DNA of 64,000 nucleotides from Cladochytrium replicatum (taxonomy: Eukaryota > Chytridiomycota > Chytridiomycetes > Cladochytriales > Cladochytriaceae), in the NCBI GenBank assembly GCA_025526935.1, contig JAHLKD010000094.1, forward strand, positions 124,001 through 188,000. The letters are read 5' to 3'. Shown here piece after piece: positions 12,628-24,997 of the stretch. The position numbers and the translations under genes were made by a program. Each line of letters opens with the position of its first letter. Position 1 is the first letter of the stretch. The notes below the pieces were generated by a model. That model saw only the letters and a program-made list of their open reading frames with translations, had not been told where the DNA came from and did not search any database.

Positions 12628-13556
12628 TCAGCAGGTGTTCACATCTTGGACAGGCGGATTTCCATCGTCGTCTGGCTTCCATCCCATCTCCGGTATCCCG
12701 ACCGCAGAAATATCCGTCAGCTCGTCGTCACCCCCAACCTGCTTGATCCTCTCCGTCACATCCGGAAGGATCTCGCTAATTCGGATGTAGTGTGTGAAAT
12801 CAAACAGGTCTCCAGCAGAGGTTTCCGTCTGCTGTGTTTGGACATTTCGGTCCATTGTCGATGATGGGCCAGCGACTGGCGCAATGGGTGAAGTCGACGT
12901 GCTTTCAGCGGCTGGTTGCGCGCCAGCTAGGTGATCTTACGAGACGGGTGAGTGATAAAAAGGGCGTCCAACCCGATTTCGGGGCAGGCTCAGCAATTGC
13001 ACCTCCGCTCTGGCCGCCTTTCGATTGTCGAGCGTGTTTCGAAAGTATGAGACGCATTTGTGCTTGCACAGAAAATGTACGGGCACGAAGAGATCACGTT
13101 CTGACGAACAACTACTGGTCCAAAGCGACCGGATTTGAACCCAACCAGCTTTTGGACATGGAAGTGGAGGTGAGTCATGGCATTGGGGCTACAACAGTTT
13201 GGAAGGCCTTCTTCTGCTTCCCTCTGAGCCATGATGTTAATGCGCTTCCCTCCTTGATTCAGTTCCTTCCCGCCATTGACTTCAATATTGAGAATGGACG
13301 ACGTTGACGGCTGGCGAGCTGAAGTTGCGTCAACCGTTGCTTGGTACAGCTCGACGCTCAGACTCAGCTCAGCTACAGGCAATTCAACGTCAAGCAGGAA
13401 CGTAGTGACAGTTGAAGACGTCGCACCTATACTAGTCAAACGCTCCCAGTTCCCAACCAAATTGACTTCTGCTAATAATGGAAAGTCTTCTTGGAGCCGA
13501 ACGGTCGACTGGGATTTATGACACACTCCAATTTTTGATTTAAACATTGCTTTCAT
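12628..13556 (-). CDS. hypothetical protein fragments (possible membrane protein)
   Basis: Two coding-like blocks lie on the minus strand. Block 13556..13160 contains EVNLVGNWERLTSIGATSS and DVELPVAELSLSVELYQATV. Block 12855..12628 contains DFTHYIRISEILPDVTERI and an acidic GGDDELTD segment, ending at a stop at 12628. A Ser/Thr/Pro-rich stretch precedes the second block. I could not find a splice chain or transmembrane helix that joins them, so they may be one gene or two. Confidence 0.3.
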
Positions 13557-13876
13557 TTTGGGACGTTAAAATATACCGTAAGGCTTGTGTGGTTCTGTTG
13601 CTGCCAGATGAGATTCTCCTTATTCCTCTGATGTATCGTTATTCACTGTAGTTTGTAATATACCCGTACAGAAACATCAGTTATCGTCAAAGTGTGGGTG
13701 AATTTTCTGGAATGTCCCCGATGATGCGTAGTTTTGATCCAACCGCGGTGTTTTGCGTGTGGATCGGGCATCGCGATTCGGATCGGGCGTTGGTTGCACA
13801 ACTGGCAAATTAGCAATCCACGGACTTGGCTTGCCAGGCCCACTAGTCCAGATCTCTCATCCATACCCGGTTAACG
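13557..13876 (+). promoter_or_regulatory. upstream region of the transcription-factor gene
   Basis: A non-coding stretch between a minus-strand hypothetical gene and the plus-strand transcription factor, and so probably a shared divergent promoter. I see no definite TATA or operator element. Confidence 0.3.
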
Positions 13877-16800
13877 ATGCAAAACCAACGCGACACGCCC
13901 GACAACCCCGCCCGCCCAGACAACACACAGATACCCCCTCAGTCCCAAAACTGGATACAGCCGCGCATGGATGATTTGACGCGCGCCAGACTAGAACTCA
14001 TAAGCCGCATGGAGATGCAGCTTGAAGACGATCGTCAGAGGCTGTTACAGCAGTTGGACGAACGATTCCTCAACGCTCAGCGACAACCAAGTGCAGTAGA
14101 CTCTGCTGTGAGACTGTCGGAATCTGATGTCACATACCCTTTGTCAAATCCTCCGCCCACAACATCTGTCTCAGGTTATGGGACTCAGTATGGTGAAAAC
14201 ACCTTTGCCGCTCAAGCTGGATTGTTTCAAAACTTGAAAACTGTGACCAGCAGCTTTGATTCTCAACTCTTGGCCTATCAGCCTATGCTTTCTGCCTCCA
14301 ACATCAATACGGACAACAATGATTCAGCTCCATTGCTGTCAATTCCGGCCCCCATGGAATCATCGACGATGTCAAGCGCAAGGAGGGTTTTACCTCCGAC
14401 GCTCGATTTTGCTGGAATGGTGGAGAGTCTTGGATTGGAGACTGGTTCCTTTATTAATATCCCACCGCACAAAGTTGTAAGCGCGATACCCACATCAACA
14501 GCCATTCCACCCCCCATTCCTATTCATGGGAACCAAAACACCAATACTCTGATTGCCACATCCATTGCCAGTATGTCGAACCTCCCCGTCCTTCCAGGCG
14601 ATCAGGCTTTGATATTCGGTCCATCGATTGGCCTACCTTACACCACCGTTTCTGCTCCCCCACCATTGCAAACACAGCGTGCGACCGATATGGAGTTTGT
14701 GGGGACTTCTGGCGTTCAGGGAATGGGGCATTTCGACCCCGCGGTCCATGCAGCGACTCAATCAATGCGAAGCCGAGTTACCAATCCTTCGTTTGTACAG
14801 ACATCAATTGAATATTCATGGATCCCCAGGTTGGATAATCGCATACCCCTTCACAGCAACGACAGCTTGGGCGTGCCTGGAAGCTCAGGCGAAACGCTTC
14901 CGTTGTTTAACATGCAGGGTTTTCCATTTAGAGCCTCAGGAGCGGAAACTGGAGGATTTCCGACCCGTCAGTTTGGGACAGCTTGTCCCACATCAACTCA
15001 GCCTTCGTCGGGAAGCAGCGAGAACGATCCACGCAAGAAGCCTCGAAGAAAGCGCGAGAATTCGAACCAGTTGGGAATCGATACTAGCGAAGTCATGGAG
15101 CTTGGGAGCGACACTCGAGTTCATCTGGGAAGCGGGCTTCGAATTGGTCCATCCACTCTCGACAACTTACCTAACCTTCCACCCGAAAGCAAGCTAAACA
15201 ATCTTCTTCAGTTGTTCCTGACGGGAGAAGGAAGCTCTCTTGTACCTATTTTCAACTCGCGGTAAGGAGTCCGCAGAAGACTCGCATTTTTAACATCGCC
15301 TGCTGATCAGCCGAATCTACGTTTTGGCTGGGGCTCCTCAAAACACAACAGGCACTTCCACAAAATCAAACTCCCTCCATTCGTTTTACTGTCGCTCCAA
15401 ACCCTCGCGGCCCGATTCACAGGCGATCGGAACGACGTTTCACTTGGTAGCAAGGTTCTTCTTGTGCGGGCCAAGCAAGATATGCTTCCGATTCTGATGG
15501 AGTCGGCGCACAGGTCGAGAGATGGATGGAGCACCACAGACTCCTCTCGCTCATCTTCATCCAATTCGCCGGAAGAGTCGACGACCGACCCCAGTAATCC
15601 TTCGGGTGTCTCAAGAATGCGATCCCCGAGCGATTACGGCTACCCGGCAGAGCTGTTTGCGCTATCGGGGATGGTTCACGTATTGTACTATCTGTCTATG
15701 TCGTCGGATCCATCGGAGAGATCTCTTGGGAAGAATTGGCTTGCGTTAGCGGTGGTAACTGCAAAAGAGCTAGGACTGAACAACGAACCTCAAGACGAGT
15801 CCAGCCTTAGCTGGGCTGAGCTATCAATGCGCAGACGAATATGGTAGGAGGATACAATCAAAGTTTCATGGTTAGATGACCCCTGTTCAGGTGGGCATTG
15901 TGGACCATAGATAATTGTTCCCCGCTCCGAAATCGGTCAAACAACTCTCTCGCTTCAATGAAGGAGTCGAACGTCCGTGTTCTGACTGATGACTCCTTTT
16001 GGTTGATGACACCAACGGAAGAACGCCCCCCAGAAGATCGCATGCCGCCCTTTATGTCGGACGTGAACGTGATCTTTGAGGCACACGTTCAATTTGAGGG
16101 AGACGAATCTGAAGAATATAACGAAGAGTCAAGTGGCGAAGAACGTGGAAGTTCTCGCAAAGAGTCCAGATGGCATAAAAAGTTGATCAAGCGACCCTTT
16201 CTGGACGACTCTAACGATGGGCTGGAGGTCCCAGGTATTCCTGTGGATGCATCAGAGTCGTACCTCCATTCAGTGCTGTATGGCTGCCAGAGGAAGATAC
16301 ACTCACTTTCGAAGCGGCGCCAGGCTCCCTTCGCTGCAATCGCACAAAAGCTTACCATTGCAAGACCCTTTAACGTTCGCATTGGAATTGTAGTCACTGT
16401 GCTTGAAAACGGGGAAGAGATGTCCCGCCAAATTTCCACCCTGCGACTGGAGCCGTGGCTCCCTATCTTTAACAAGAAGTGGAGTCTACTTGATCGCCGA
16501 GGGACGAAAGATATGCGTGACCGAGCTAGCACTGCAGAAAGTACAATGAGCGAAATAGTACCCTATTCGGGCAACCCGGAGGATTACCTCAGACGCGCCC
16601 CAACACAGAACCCACAAGTCATGCACCAGGCATTCATTTTCAAAAATAAGAAAGCCGCCGAGTTCATGCGGAAGCAACGGAACCTTCTGCGTCTGTTCCG
16701 CATGGTGGATGCCCAGTTCCACGTTGTTGGCGACGGCTCTGCAGCAACGGGTGGCAGACAGTTCGGCCTCTTCCGTCTGATCCACTACCACCACGCATGG

Positions 16801-17376
16801 GTCGTCCTCCACACGCCCATCATGATCGTCGAGCAATTTGTGCGATTCGTGACGGGATTGCCAACCCAGGAGCCCGATGATCCGCGTGTCGAGCCTCGCC
16901 CGCCGAAACAGTTCCCAGAACCTGATCTTGGAATCCTGAGTCGATGGGCCAGCTCAGACTACGGTGGTGTTCTGAGCTGTCGTCACGCAATGCGGATCTC
17001 TGCGATCCTTGGTGAGATGTGGGGCGACAGACCGTCCGAGTCTGCGTTATCAGTTGTGCATCCGTCCAGGGGTTCGGGAACGCCGTACGTAGATCAAACT
17101 TCTGGATTCCTGGGAGTGCTTTGCCTGTACTTCTACATATGTGGATGCGTCTTGGTCGTTTGTCACGGCTACTTTGATCAGAATGAAGAAGGTGATGTAA
17201 TAATGGTCGATCGTGAGGCGGGCACAGTGGGTCGTGTTCTCAGCCATAAAGTGCGAGATAGTATCGGGATCATTCTGAGAGTGCTGAGAGGTACATCAAA
17301 GAACTGGGCGATATGCGAAATTTATTCCGACTCGCTGCATGCTTTGATGGATGGGGCCGAGAACTCCCCCCGCTGA
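13877..17376 (+). CDS. fungal-specific transcription factor (middle homology region), no visible zinc cluster
   Basis: Three exons (13877..15261, 15352..15843, 15891..17376) give 1120 aa. The first intron is 90 nt: only the acceptor at 15351 restores the conserved frame IFNSRHFHKIKLPPFVLLSLQTLAARF, which is typical of the Fungal_trans middle homology region. RRRIWWALWTIDN across the second intron is another hallmark of the family. Residues 1 to about 440 are disordered, with a short predicted coiled coil at the start and a basic patch (DPRKKPRRKRENS) before the homology region. No Zn2Cys6 cluster is present in any exon, so DNA binding may use the basic patch, a partner, or an unrecognised upstream exon. 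Confidence 0.85.
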
Positions 17377-17640
17377 GTTGGGAATTGTGGGGAGACGTGG
17401 AATCTATCTGATCACCCTGACATTGAAATCTTATCCCATTTGAGAACTACGTTGGATCAAACATACTAACACTTGTTTCTTAATTTGAAACTATTCACCC
17501 ATCTAACAAAGAAGCCATCATGCTGTCTTAACAATCCATCCATTGGTTTATTCAGGGTCTGGGCTTGTATCCCGAGGGTCTGTTAATGTTAATGGAGCGG
17601 TCAGTAACAAGCAAATTAATGAATCAAGCTTTGCCGTTTC

Positions 17641-20600
17641 TTACCGAGGTCGGCATTTCAGCGGGGTAGTTGTGGACAATGCAGGAGTGGAAACGACTGC
17701 GGTTGTGGTCGTGCATGGAGCGGAAGTGCTCTGTGCTGCCGAGACCGTGGGAGTGGTGTGGATGTTGGTCTGAGTTGTAGAGTCAGATCCTGATACAGTA
17801 CCAGCTGCGGAAGTCGTAGTGGTGCATGGGGTGGAAGTAGGTGCCGCTGTGGTAGTTGTGCACGGCGTTGAGGACACAGGAGTGGTCGGCTCGGCCGATG
17901 AAGCAAATGTGGGCGCTGCCGTGGTGGCCGAGTGTGCGGCAGATGCGGATTGAGTGTCGACAGTGGAAACAGTTGGCGATACGGACGTAGGTGTAGAAGT
18001 GGGAGTGGTAACATCAGTCGGATCAGCGCCGGTCGTGGCAGCGTTGGTGTAAGAAGCGGCATTGCTTGTGGCGGCGCTGGTAACGTCAGCGGATGTGGGG
18101 ACTACGGAAGTGCTGTAACCACCACCAGAGATTGTTGTCTCAGCAGCGCTAGTGGCAGAAGCAGAGGCAGGGACTGTCGAGGTGGTCACTTGGGTTGCTG
18201 CGGTTGTGGTAGTACCAGGCGGTGAAACCTTGACAAGGCTCAAAGTCCAAAGCTGGTTCGCTCCCTGGTTGGGTTGGTATGTCCCAACCGGTGAGTTGTC
18301 GCTGGTCGATTGCCCACCGACATCCATAACCGCGCGAGCTCCAACGCTCACCATCGAGTACGATCCAAAACCGTCCGTGGACAGGATCCACTGAGCTGCA
18401 GCCGCAGCGGGGGTAGTATCGTCCTCAAGGAGGATGTTGCCTTTTTCGTCCACAGCAATGCGCTTGTTAGTCGCCTCGTTGACAACAACGTAGCGGTTGC
18501 GGTTGGAGAACGCTTTGTCCAATCCGCGCAAAACCCAGTTTTGGGATGCACCACCGTTGCCGATAGAGATCACCAGTGACTTGCTGTCAACGGAGGGCTG
18601 GAGAACCTTTCCGCTCTGAAGACCCTTGATGGTGTAGTAACCTCCAGGCTTGACAAGCGCAGCAGCCTCGTTGACTCCAGAAACACCGCTGATGACAAAC
18701 GTAGTAACACTGTTCGGAAGTGCAGAAATGGTAGCCTTGCCGTTCACAACTGAGACCGAAGTGCCTTTCACCAAAGCACCTGCTGCACTCGAGCTGTAAG
18801 GAGTAACTTGGGCATCGCTTGTGATCACACCAAAACCAGTGAAGTCCAGGGTGAGGAATCGAACCGCGTTTTGGTTGTTCACATGCACAACCACGGCACC
18901 CGTACCATCACCCTTGATAGCTGCGGTTGTAGATCCATCAGAGTTCTTGATGACGTGGTCACCAGGGCGTATGAAGTGGGTAAACTGACGAATGGTGTTG
19001 AACTTTGTGTGTTGGTCTTGATCTGGCACTCTGAAAGTGGGGTTGTCGATGTGCAGTTAAACGGAACGTGAACTTCTCCCCATTGAAGGAAACCCTCGGC
19101 AATCATGTTGTAGTAGTCTAGATATACGAGAAAAATGTTTTCATTCGCAGTCAGGAGGTCAAAATGTTAGTCATTACCTTCAACTGGCTGCCAAAGGACC
19201 CATGCGTGGGGCTCGAGCTCACGAAGGTCATCTACGATGAGCTGGGCCATTCCGAGACCAGAGTCCATGCTAGTGTAGTCGCTTCCCCAGCTGCCCTCGA
19301 CCTCACTCATCCAAAGGGGCTTCAGAGCAGCTTTCGCAAGGTCACGAACAGGCATACGGGATTCGGTACCGTAGGTGTGAACGTTGAGCTGGCTAACTGC
19401 ATCGATTGCCTGCGTAGTGTATCCATACCAATCCTAATAGTAGAGTTAGCATTCAGCAAACGGTTTTGCTATCTATTTCCAAGTACCTTAAGGAACGTGC
19501 CGGGGTTGGTTTCATCCGGAGCACTGAGACTAGCACGGAGGGTCGAGTTGGCAAGAGCGCGTTTGGTCGCCAAGAACACCTTTCCTTGCATTTCAGGTCA
19601 AACATGGCAACCCTCCTGGCGACCTCCCGTTGGAACACCGTCTCCATTGAGCTTGGTCGACCAATAGTTGGTGTTGGGCTCATTGATGGGCTCTAGCGTG
19701 TCAAACTTGATTCCATGGGCCTTTTCAAGGTGTTCTGCGACCTTCACCATGTACTGAGCAAAGTCATCGAGCTTCTCCTCACGAATCTGTTCAGATATAG
19801 CGTCGAAACCTCCTGAAACGTATCCGCTCACAGTCTGGAACCACGGGGGAGAGTTACTGAATGCCTCCCACCGGGTGACCTTGTCCTTGATCTGGTCGAT
19901 CCACCATCGTTGGTTAGGATCCGCATCAAAGTTCCAGTGGTCAAGGTTGTTCACGTCCCACCAGTCCTTGTCATTGGGTCCGTAACTTTGAGGTGCGCGC
20001 CACCAGCCAGGAACAGCACCACCCGGACGCAAGTAGTCTTTCACAGTGGGGGCGTTGCCACCACCAACGTTGTAACGCGCGATGTTGAGCCTCAATCCAT
20101 TCTCTCCGAAGATCAAGTCAACCAGCTTGGTTCGGACTTCGTCTGCGTACCCACCGGACTGAACGCCGAGCCAAGCAAGACTGCTTCCCCATCCTTGGAA
20201 CTCGGGGTGCTGGTACGACGGGTCGACTTGCACTGTGAGGGAAGTCGTAGGAGTTCCAGTCGGAGCTGGGGTAGTGGTGGTGGGCGCGAGCGTGCCAACT
20301 GTGAATGTCCAACGTTGGTTTGTGCCCGTGTTTGGTTGGTAAGTTCCCACGGGCGAGTTGTCACTGGTTGCCTGACCGCCGACATCCATGACAGCACGGA
20401 CACCAATGCTGACGAGAGTGTAAGTCCCGTCCCCGGTAGTCGACACCATCCACTGAGCGGATTCAGGAACAGAACCACTGTCTGCCTGCATGATAACACC
20501 TCCGTTGCTAGTTACAGCAAGACGAGTCTTGGTCTCAGCGTTGACGATGGCGTAACGGTTGCGGTTAGAGAACTTCGAGTCAAGGCTTCGGAATGTCCAC

Positions 20601-22484
20601 AACTGTCTGTTGCTGCCACTTGCGGTGTTGATCACAAGTGCGGTTCCTGAGTTCGAAACCTGCAATACTTTTCCACTCTGCACGCCCTTGATAGTGTAGA
20701 ACTTTCCATCCTGAGACAGCGGAGCGGCGTCGTTGACACCAGAGACACCGCTGATCAAGAAGGTCGTGACAGAGAACATTGGCACCGTGATCTTCACGCC
20801 GGTGCCCGAAACGGAAATGGGAGAGCCCTTAACCAAGGCACCGGCATCGCTTGTGGTGATGGGTGTGATGATAGCGCCACTGGCAACCGAACTAAAGTTC
20901 GAGAGGTCGAGCGACACCTCGCGTGTGGTGTTCTGGCTGTTAACGTGGACAAGCACTGCACCAGTCGCATCACCCTTGATAGCGGCCAAGCTGTTCGTGT
21001 CACTGACTTTCACGATGCGATCTCCGGGACGGATGTAGTGCGTAAACTGACGGATAGTGTGGAATTTGGTGTTGGTTTTGACGGGGCAAGCATCCAACCC
21101 GTCGGTAGAAGAGCAGTTGAAAGGAACGTGGATTTCACCCCATTGAAGGTTACCCTCCGCGATCATGTTGTAGTAGTCTGTGAAAAATCGATCAGATAGT
21201 GCACTGTATCAACTTTTCAGGGTATTACCTTCAATGGGTTGCCAAAGAACCCATGCCGAGGGCTCAAGCTCACGGATGTCGTTGACAATCTGCTGAGCCA
21301 TTCCGAGACCGGAATCCATTCCGGTGAAGGTTTTTCCCCAGCTTCCTTCGATCTCGCTCATCCACAGTGGCTTCTGTGCAGATTTTGCGACATCTCGTGC
21401 CGAGATGCGACCTGAGGTTCCGTACGTGCTGTTTGGATCATTAGAAAGGCAGTCATAACACAAAATGCATGAGAATTACTGAACGTTAAGCTGGGTGATG
21501 GCGTTAACTGCATCCGCGCTAAACCCGTAGAAATCCTACCAATTACAGCTATTAGCACAGCTTTCATGATCATCTAAATGATACTAACAGTCAAGAATGT
21601 GGTCGGGTTCGTCTCGTCGGGAGCGCTAATCACAGCCTTGGTGGCAGCGGTAGCAAGAGCTTTTTTCAAAGACAAGAAGAGTTTGCTCATCATCGACGGC
21701 CCAACGTGGCATCCTTCCTGGCGACCGCCGGTTGGGTTTCCATCAGATCCAAGGTTGGTACCCCAGTAGTTTGTGTTCGGCTCGTTTACAGGCTCGATCG
21801 TTGCAAACTTGATCCCGTGGGTCTTCTCCAGGTGCTCGACCACCTTCACTATGTAAGTTCCAAACTCATCAAGCTTGTTCTCACGGATTTGTTCTGCTGT
21901 AGAAGAGAAACCTCCCGAAACATACCCGCTCACGGTGTGGAACCACGGTGGCGAGTTACTGAACGCTTCCCAAATGGTCACCTTGTCCTTGATCTGGTCA
22001 ATCCACCATCGTTGGTTAGGATCCGCATCAAAATCCCAGTGCGATACGTTTGCGGGGTTCCACCAATCCTTGTCGTTCGGTCCGTACGCTTTGTCAGCCT
22101 TCCACCAGCCAGGTACAGCGCCGCCGGGACGCAAGTAGTCTTTCACGGACGGGGCGTTCCCACCTCCAACGTTGTAGCGAGCAATGTTGAGGTTGAGACC
22201 CGTCGGGCCGAACAGCAAGTCGACCAACTTGGTGCGGACTTCGTCAGAGTATCCACCTGTCTTTACTCCGAGCCAAGCGAGACTGGTTCCCCAGCCCTGG
22301 AACTCGGGGAGCTGGTAGGAGGGATCGATCGTCACTGTGACTGAACTGCCAGCATTCTGCCTAGCAACTAAAACCTATAGAGAGAGTCATTTGAGCGACG
22401 ATCGGTGTAGAAACAGCGCTGATTTGCTACCGGAGATGCCGCAACTTGCGATGCCAGTGCAACTGCGATGATAGCTGTTCGCAT
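17641..22484 (-). CDS. fused tandem GH30/ricin-B glycanase; second unit carries a premature stop and a frameshift
   Basis: A secreted GH30 endo-beta-1,6-galactanase/glucanase-like enzyme. Exons: 22484..22431 (signal peptide MRTAIIAVALASQVAA), 22356..21589, 21535..21480, 21428..21229, 21177..19487, 19433..19178, 19117..17641. Unit 1 runs from FQGWGTSLAWLGV through catalytic acid EPVNEPNTNYW and nucleophile WMSEIEGSWG to a ricin-type beta-trefoil with three Q-x-W-like repeats. A TTTTPAPTGTPTTS linker leads straight into unit 2 with the same layout (EPINEPNTNYW, WMSEVEGSWG, trefoil), then a Thr/Ser-rich tail with PCTTTT repeats. Unit 2 has an in-frame TGA at 19598..19600, where unit 1 has Gly, and a 2-nt insertion in a CA run near 19007..19013. 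Translation should therefore end inside unit 2. Confidence 0.88.
19598..19600 (-). other. in-frame TGA interrupting the second GH30 unit
   Basis: The unit 2 sequence GRQEGCHV is followed by TGA, then continues in the same frame with PEMQGKVFLATKRAL and the conserved SAPDETNP. Unit 1 reads GRQEGCHVGPSM at the same place. One base change (GGA to TGA) explains the stop. No intron with canonical sites and a plausible length removes it. Confidence 0.85.
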
Positions 22485-23176
22485 CTTTCTATGAATAACT
22501 AAACGAACAGCGTTATTCAAGGGTGACCCTGAACCATTTTTATCATCCCGTATGTAATATTGTCCGTGGTCTCGTGTACGTCCAGATGAAAACTTGCGAC
22601 TTGACCCACGAGGCCTTGAAAATTTGCTGTCCGTCTCTTTGCCATCAATCGAATGTTGAACGAGCCAATAAACTGTTGAGAGATCAAGTCGATAATACAG
22701 TTGCGATTGAAACAACTGAAGTTCAGAAAAACGGATGCCATTCTCCAGTACTGTGGTTGAAAGCCCATTCTTTTCTATGGGCCATTGAAAAACTTTTTGC
22801 CTCAAAGCAAAGCTGGCTCAGCATACGAAAAAATACCCGATCAGCTGAGCAGCTGACGATCTCTGATGGAGGAAGAACGAATCTGGTTCGTGCAAGAATC
22901 AGGGTAAATGTGCACAGCGATTCGTGGAGTCAACGTAAAATCTCAATCACTCCATTCGGACTTCGTTGGTCTCACCACAGGTTCCAATTTCGACGGGAAA
23001 ATCCGTGGAATCGATTTCATTGGTGACTTGTCAGACTAGGTTTGCTGCATTGATTGTGGTCATAGTCCCGCTCCATAGCGTACTTCTGTAATATGCAGTT
23101 CTCAGACGTGGAACCATTATGAAAAAGACATAATTCTAAGATATTGGGACGATGCAAATTAACAGTCAGGTTCCGC
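22485..23176. promoter_or_regulatory. intergenic region: GH30 promoter side and Myb 3' side
   Basis: About 690 bp without a supported gene, lying between the GH30 start codon (minus) and the Myb stop codon (minus). Short open frames on both strands show no domain. Confidence 0.4.
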
Positions 23177-24997
23177 TCATATCCCGCTTGTACCCCATCG
23201 TTGTCGATTCTGGCCAGCAGCAAACTTGTTTCTGTGCTGGCGGTAAATGTCATCAAAATCGTTCAGATCGCTTTCACCCATACGAGGATTTTGTCCGTCA
23301 TACAGATACGAATGCGTTGATGGTGTGGGTGGTGGAGGACGGTCTGAACAGGGACCGAACGACGATGATCCGGAATTCTGATGTGTGTTTGGTGATGGGA
23401 TATAAAACGAAGGTTGTGCAGAATGCGGTTGTAATTGTGGTGGTCCATGCTGAGTTGGATATATGTCCGTGTAAGATCGCGGCGGCATCTCGAATCGCCG
23501 GTCATCCTCACCAAACTCACGTCTAGCACCAAAATCGCCAGGCGATGCGTGCTGCAAACCTCCACCGGCCGCACTAGCCGCCGCCGCCGCCGCAAGCTGC
23601 ACCGCACTCCGTCTGACCATAGGCGCAACAAGGTGATCAAACCACCTCTGTCTGCACTGCTTGTCCGTCCTCCCGGGAATCTGCGACGCGATCTGTGTCC
23701 ACTTACGCTTCCCGAACCGCTCCACGAGCCCCGTAAGCAGCTCATCCTCCTCAGGCGTCCATGGTCCTTTTCGGATCGACGGGTCAAGAACTTTCTCCCA
23801 GCGCTTGCGGCATGCGTCGGGTGTACGTTCAGGCACCGACTTTGCGATCTCCGTCCACCGTCCGAAACCCTCGCGCATGATTGCGGTTTTCAGGAGGTGG
23901 TCTTCCTCGTCTGTCCATGCTCGACGGCCGAGGCTGTCGATGCGCTGACGCTTGAGTGGGAGTGTGGACGGGAGCAGATCCGACGTAGGTGGATAAACCC
24001 GGGTTGGTGACGCGCTGGCGGTGGTGTTTAAGGGATCTCTTGGTGAAAACTCCCCGGGTTGTTGTTCGCGATCGATCCTGGAAGAAGGCGATGTATCAGG
24101 AAGAGAAAGACGGGAATGTGCGGAATGGTACGAATTACGACGATCGCTGGAAGCACTCAAACGGGAATCACCATCAAATGGCCGGCTGTTGTGTCGGAGC
24201 GGTGGCTCCTGCTGTATCGGTCGTGAACGGTCGTCATTGGTTGAGAACTGAGAGACTTCACTTCTCCCGTATTCTGTCGGTCGATTTCTGTCAAATCTAT
24301 AGCCCAGTACATCCACAAGCGGGTCGTCCCGATGTGAAGCGGATGTATATGATGCCTCACTCCAACCAACCCGAGTTTGTCGTTCATGTGAGTTGCGCTC
24401 AAGCTGACCATGGAGAAATGAATTTGCACCTCCCCTTCCACTGTCCCACCGATCCTGGTTGAAAACCGCCTCCCTTTGACCAAGTGCAGAAACGTCGCTC
24501 CTGGCCCCTCCTGGTACCCCTTGTCCTCCCTTTCGTGGCTTTATTCCAATATCAGCCAGGCTCGGAAGGCGAGATATCGGAGGGAGTTGAACGAGAGGCT
24601 CAGATTGCTGTAGACGCAAAGGAAGCCCGCGATATTCCGTTGAAGTAGCTTCGGCATTACTGGGGAGATTTGAAGAGAATGGCGATGGGAGTGGAAGGCG
24701 TCGCTCTGAGAAAGGAGACTGTCGAGAAAGCTCAGCGTGAGGAACAGGTCGACTGTTTTGCCCCGAGTCGATGTGATTTGGTGCAGGAACTCGGTTGGTT
24801 TGCGCGGCGTCAGTATGGGTTTCCAGCGACATCGTTGCTCTGGAAGAGTAGGGTACGGAAATGGTGAGACGGGGTGATATTGGAACCCCTTCGTCAGCGT
24901 CAGAATTTGCTAGTTCGGGTTGACTTGGTGTGAACTCCAGTGAAGTGGGTTGGATGGAGGAGTCGGACGGGTTGATGAGTAGGTGTCCGAGCGGCAT
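23177..24997 (-). CDS. R2R3-type Myb DNA-binding protein
   Basis: A single open frame of 606 aa. The first two-thirds is Ser/Pro/Arg-rich and looks disordered. Two adjacent Myb repeats follow: RRAWTDEEDHLLKTAI..GRWTEIAKSVPERTPDACRKRW and KGPWTPEEDELLTGLV..RKWTQIASQIPGRTDKQCRQRW, each with the spaced Trp residues of the helix-turn-helix fold. The second repeat resembles the R3 of animal/plant Myb and yeast Bas1-like proteins. The C-terminus contains an Ala run and a Pro-rich tail. It is presumably a nuclear transcription factor; the target is unknown. Confidence 0.88.
   Translation of the reverse strand: MPLGHLLINPSDSSIQPTSLEFTPSQPELANSDADEGVPISPRLTISVPYSSRATMSLETHTDAAQTNRVPAPNHIDSGQNSRPVPHAELSRQSPFSERRLPLPSPFSSNLPSNAEATSTEYRGLPLRLQQSEPLVQLPPISRLPSLADIGIKPRKGGQGVPGGARSDVSALGQREAVFNQDRWDSGRGGANSFLHGQLERNSHERQTRVGWSEASYTSASHRDDPLVDVLGYRFDRNRPTEYGRSEVSQFSTNDDRSRPIQQEPPLRHNSRPFDGDSRLSASSDRRNSYHSAHSRLSLPDTSPSSRIDREQQPGEFSPRDPLNTTASASPTRVYPPTSDLLPSTLPLKRQRIDSLGRRAWTDEEDHLLKTAIMREGFGRWTEIAKSVPERTPDACRKRWEKVLDPSIRKGPWTPEEDELLTGLVERFGKRKWTQIASQIPGRTDKQCRQRWFDHLVAPMVRRSAVQLAAAAAASAAGGGLQHASPGDFGARREFGEDDRRFEMPPRSYTDIYPTQHGPPQLQPHSAQPSFYIPSPNTHQNSGSSSFGPCSDRPPPPTPSTHSYLYDGQNPRMGESDLNDFDDIYRQHRNKFAAGQNRQRWGTSGI

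Noticed and set aside
13070-13150. A GGTTCAAATCC-like T-loop on the minus strand, suggesting a tRNA
   Set aside because: The flanking bases do not form a 5-bp T stem, no acceptor or anticodon arms are visible, and it lies in a coding-like frame.
15262-15310. A 49-nt intron in the transcription-factor gene ending at 15310, followed by a frame reading ESTFWLGLL
   Set aside because: It leaves the homology region out of frame. The acceptor at 15351 (90-nt intron) joins perfectly into the conserved sequence.
22368-22805. Open frame on the minus strand upstream of GH30
   Set aside because: It reads through the GH30 signal-peptide exon and its intron. The splice at 22430/22357 explains the region better.
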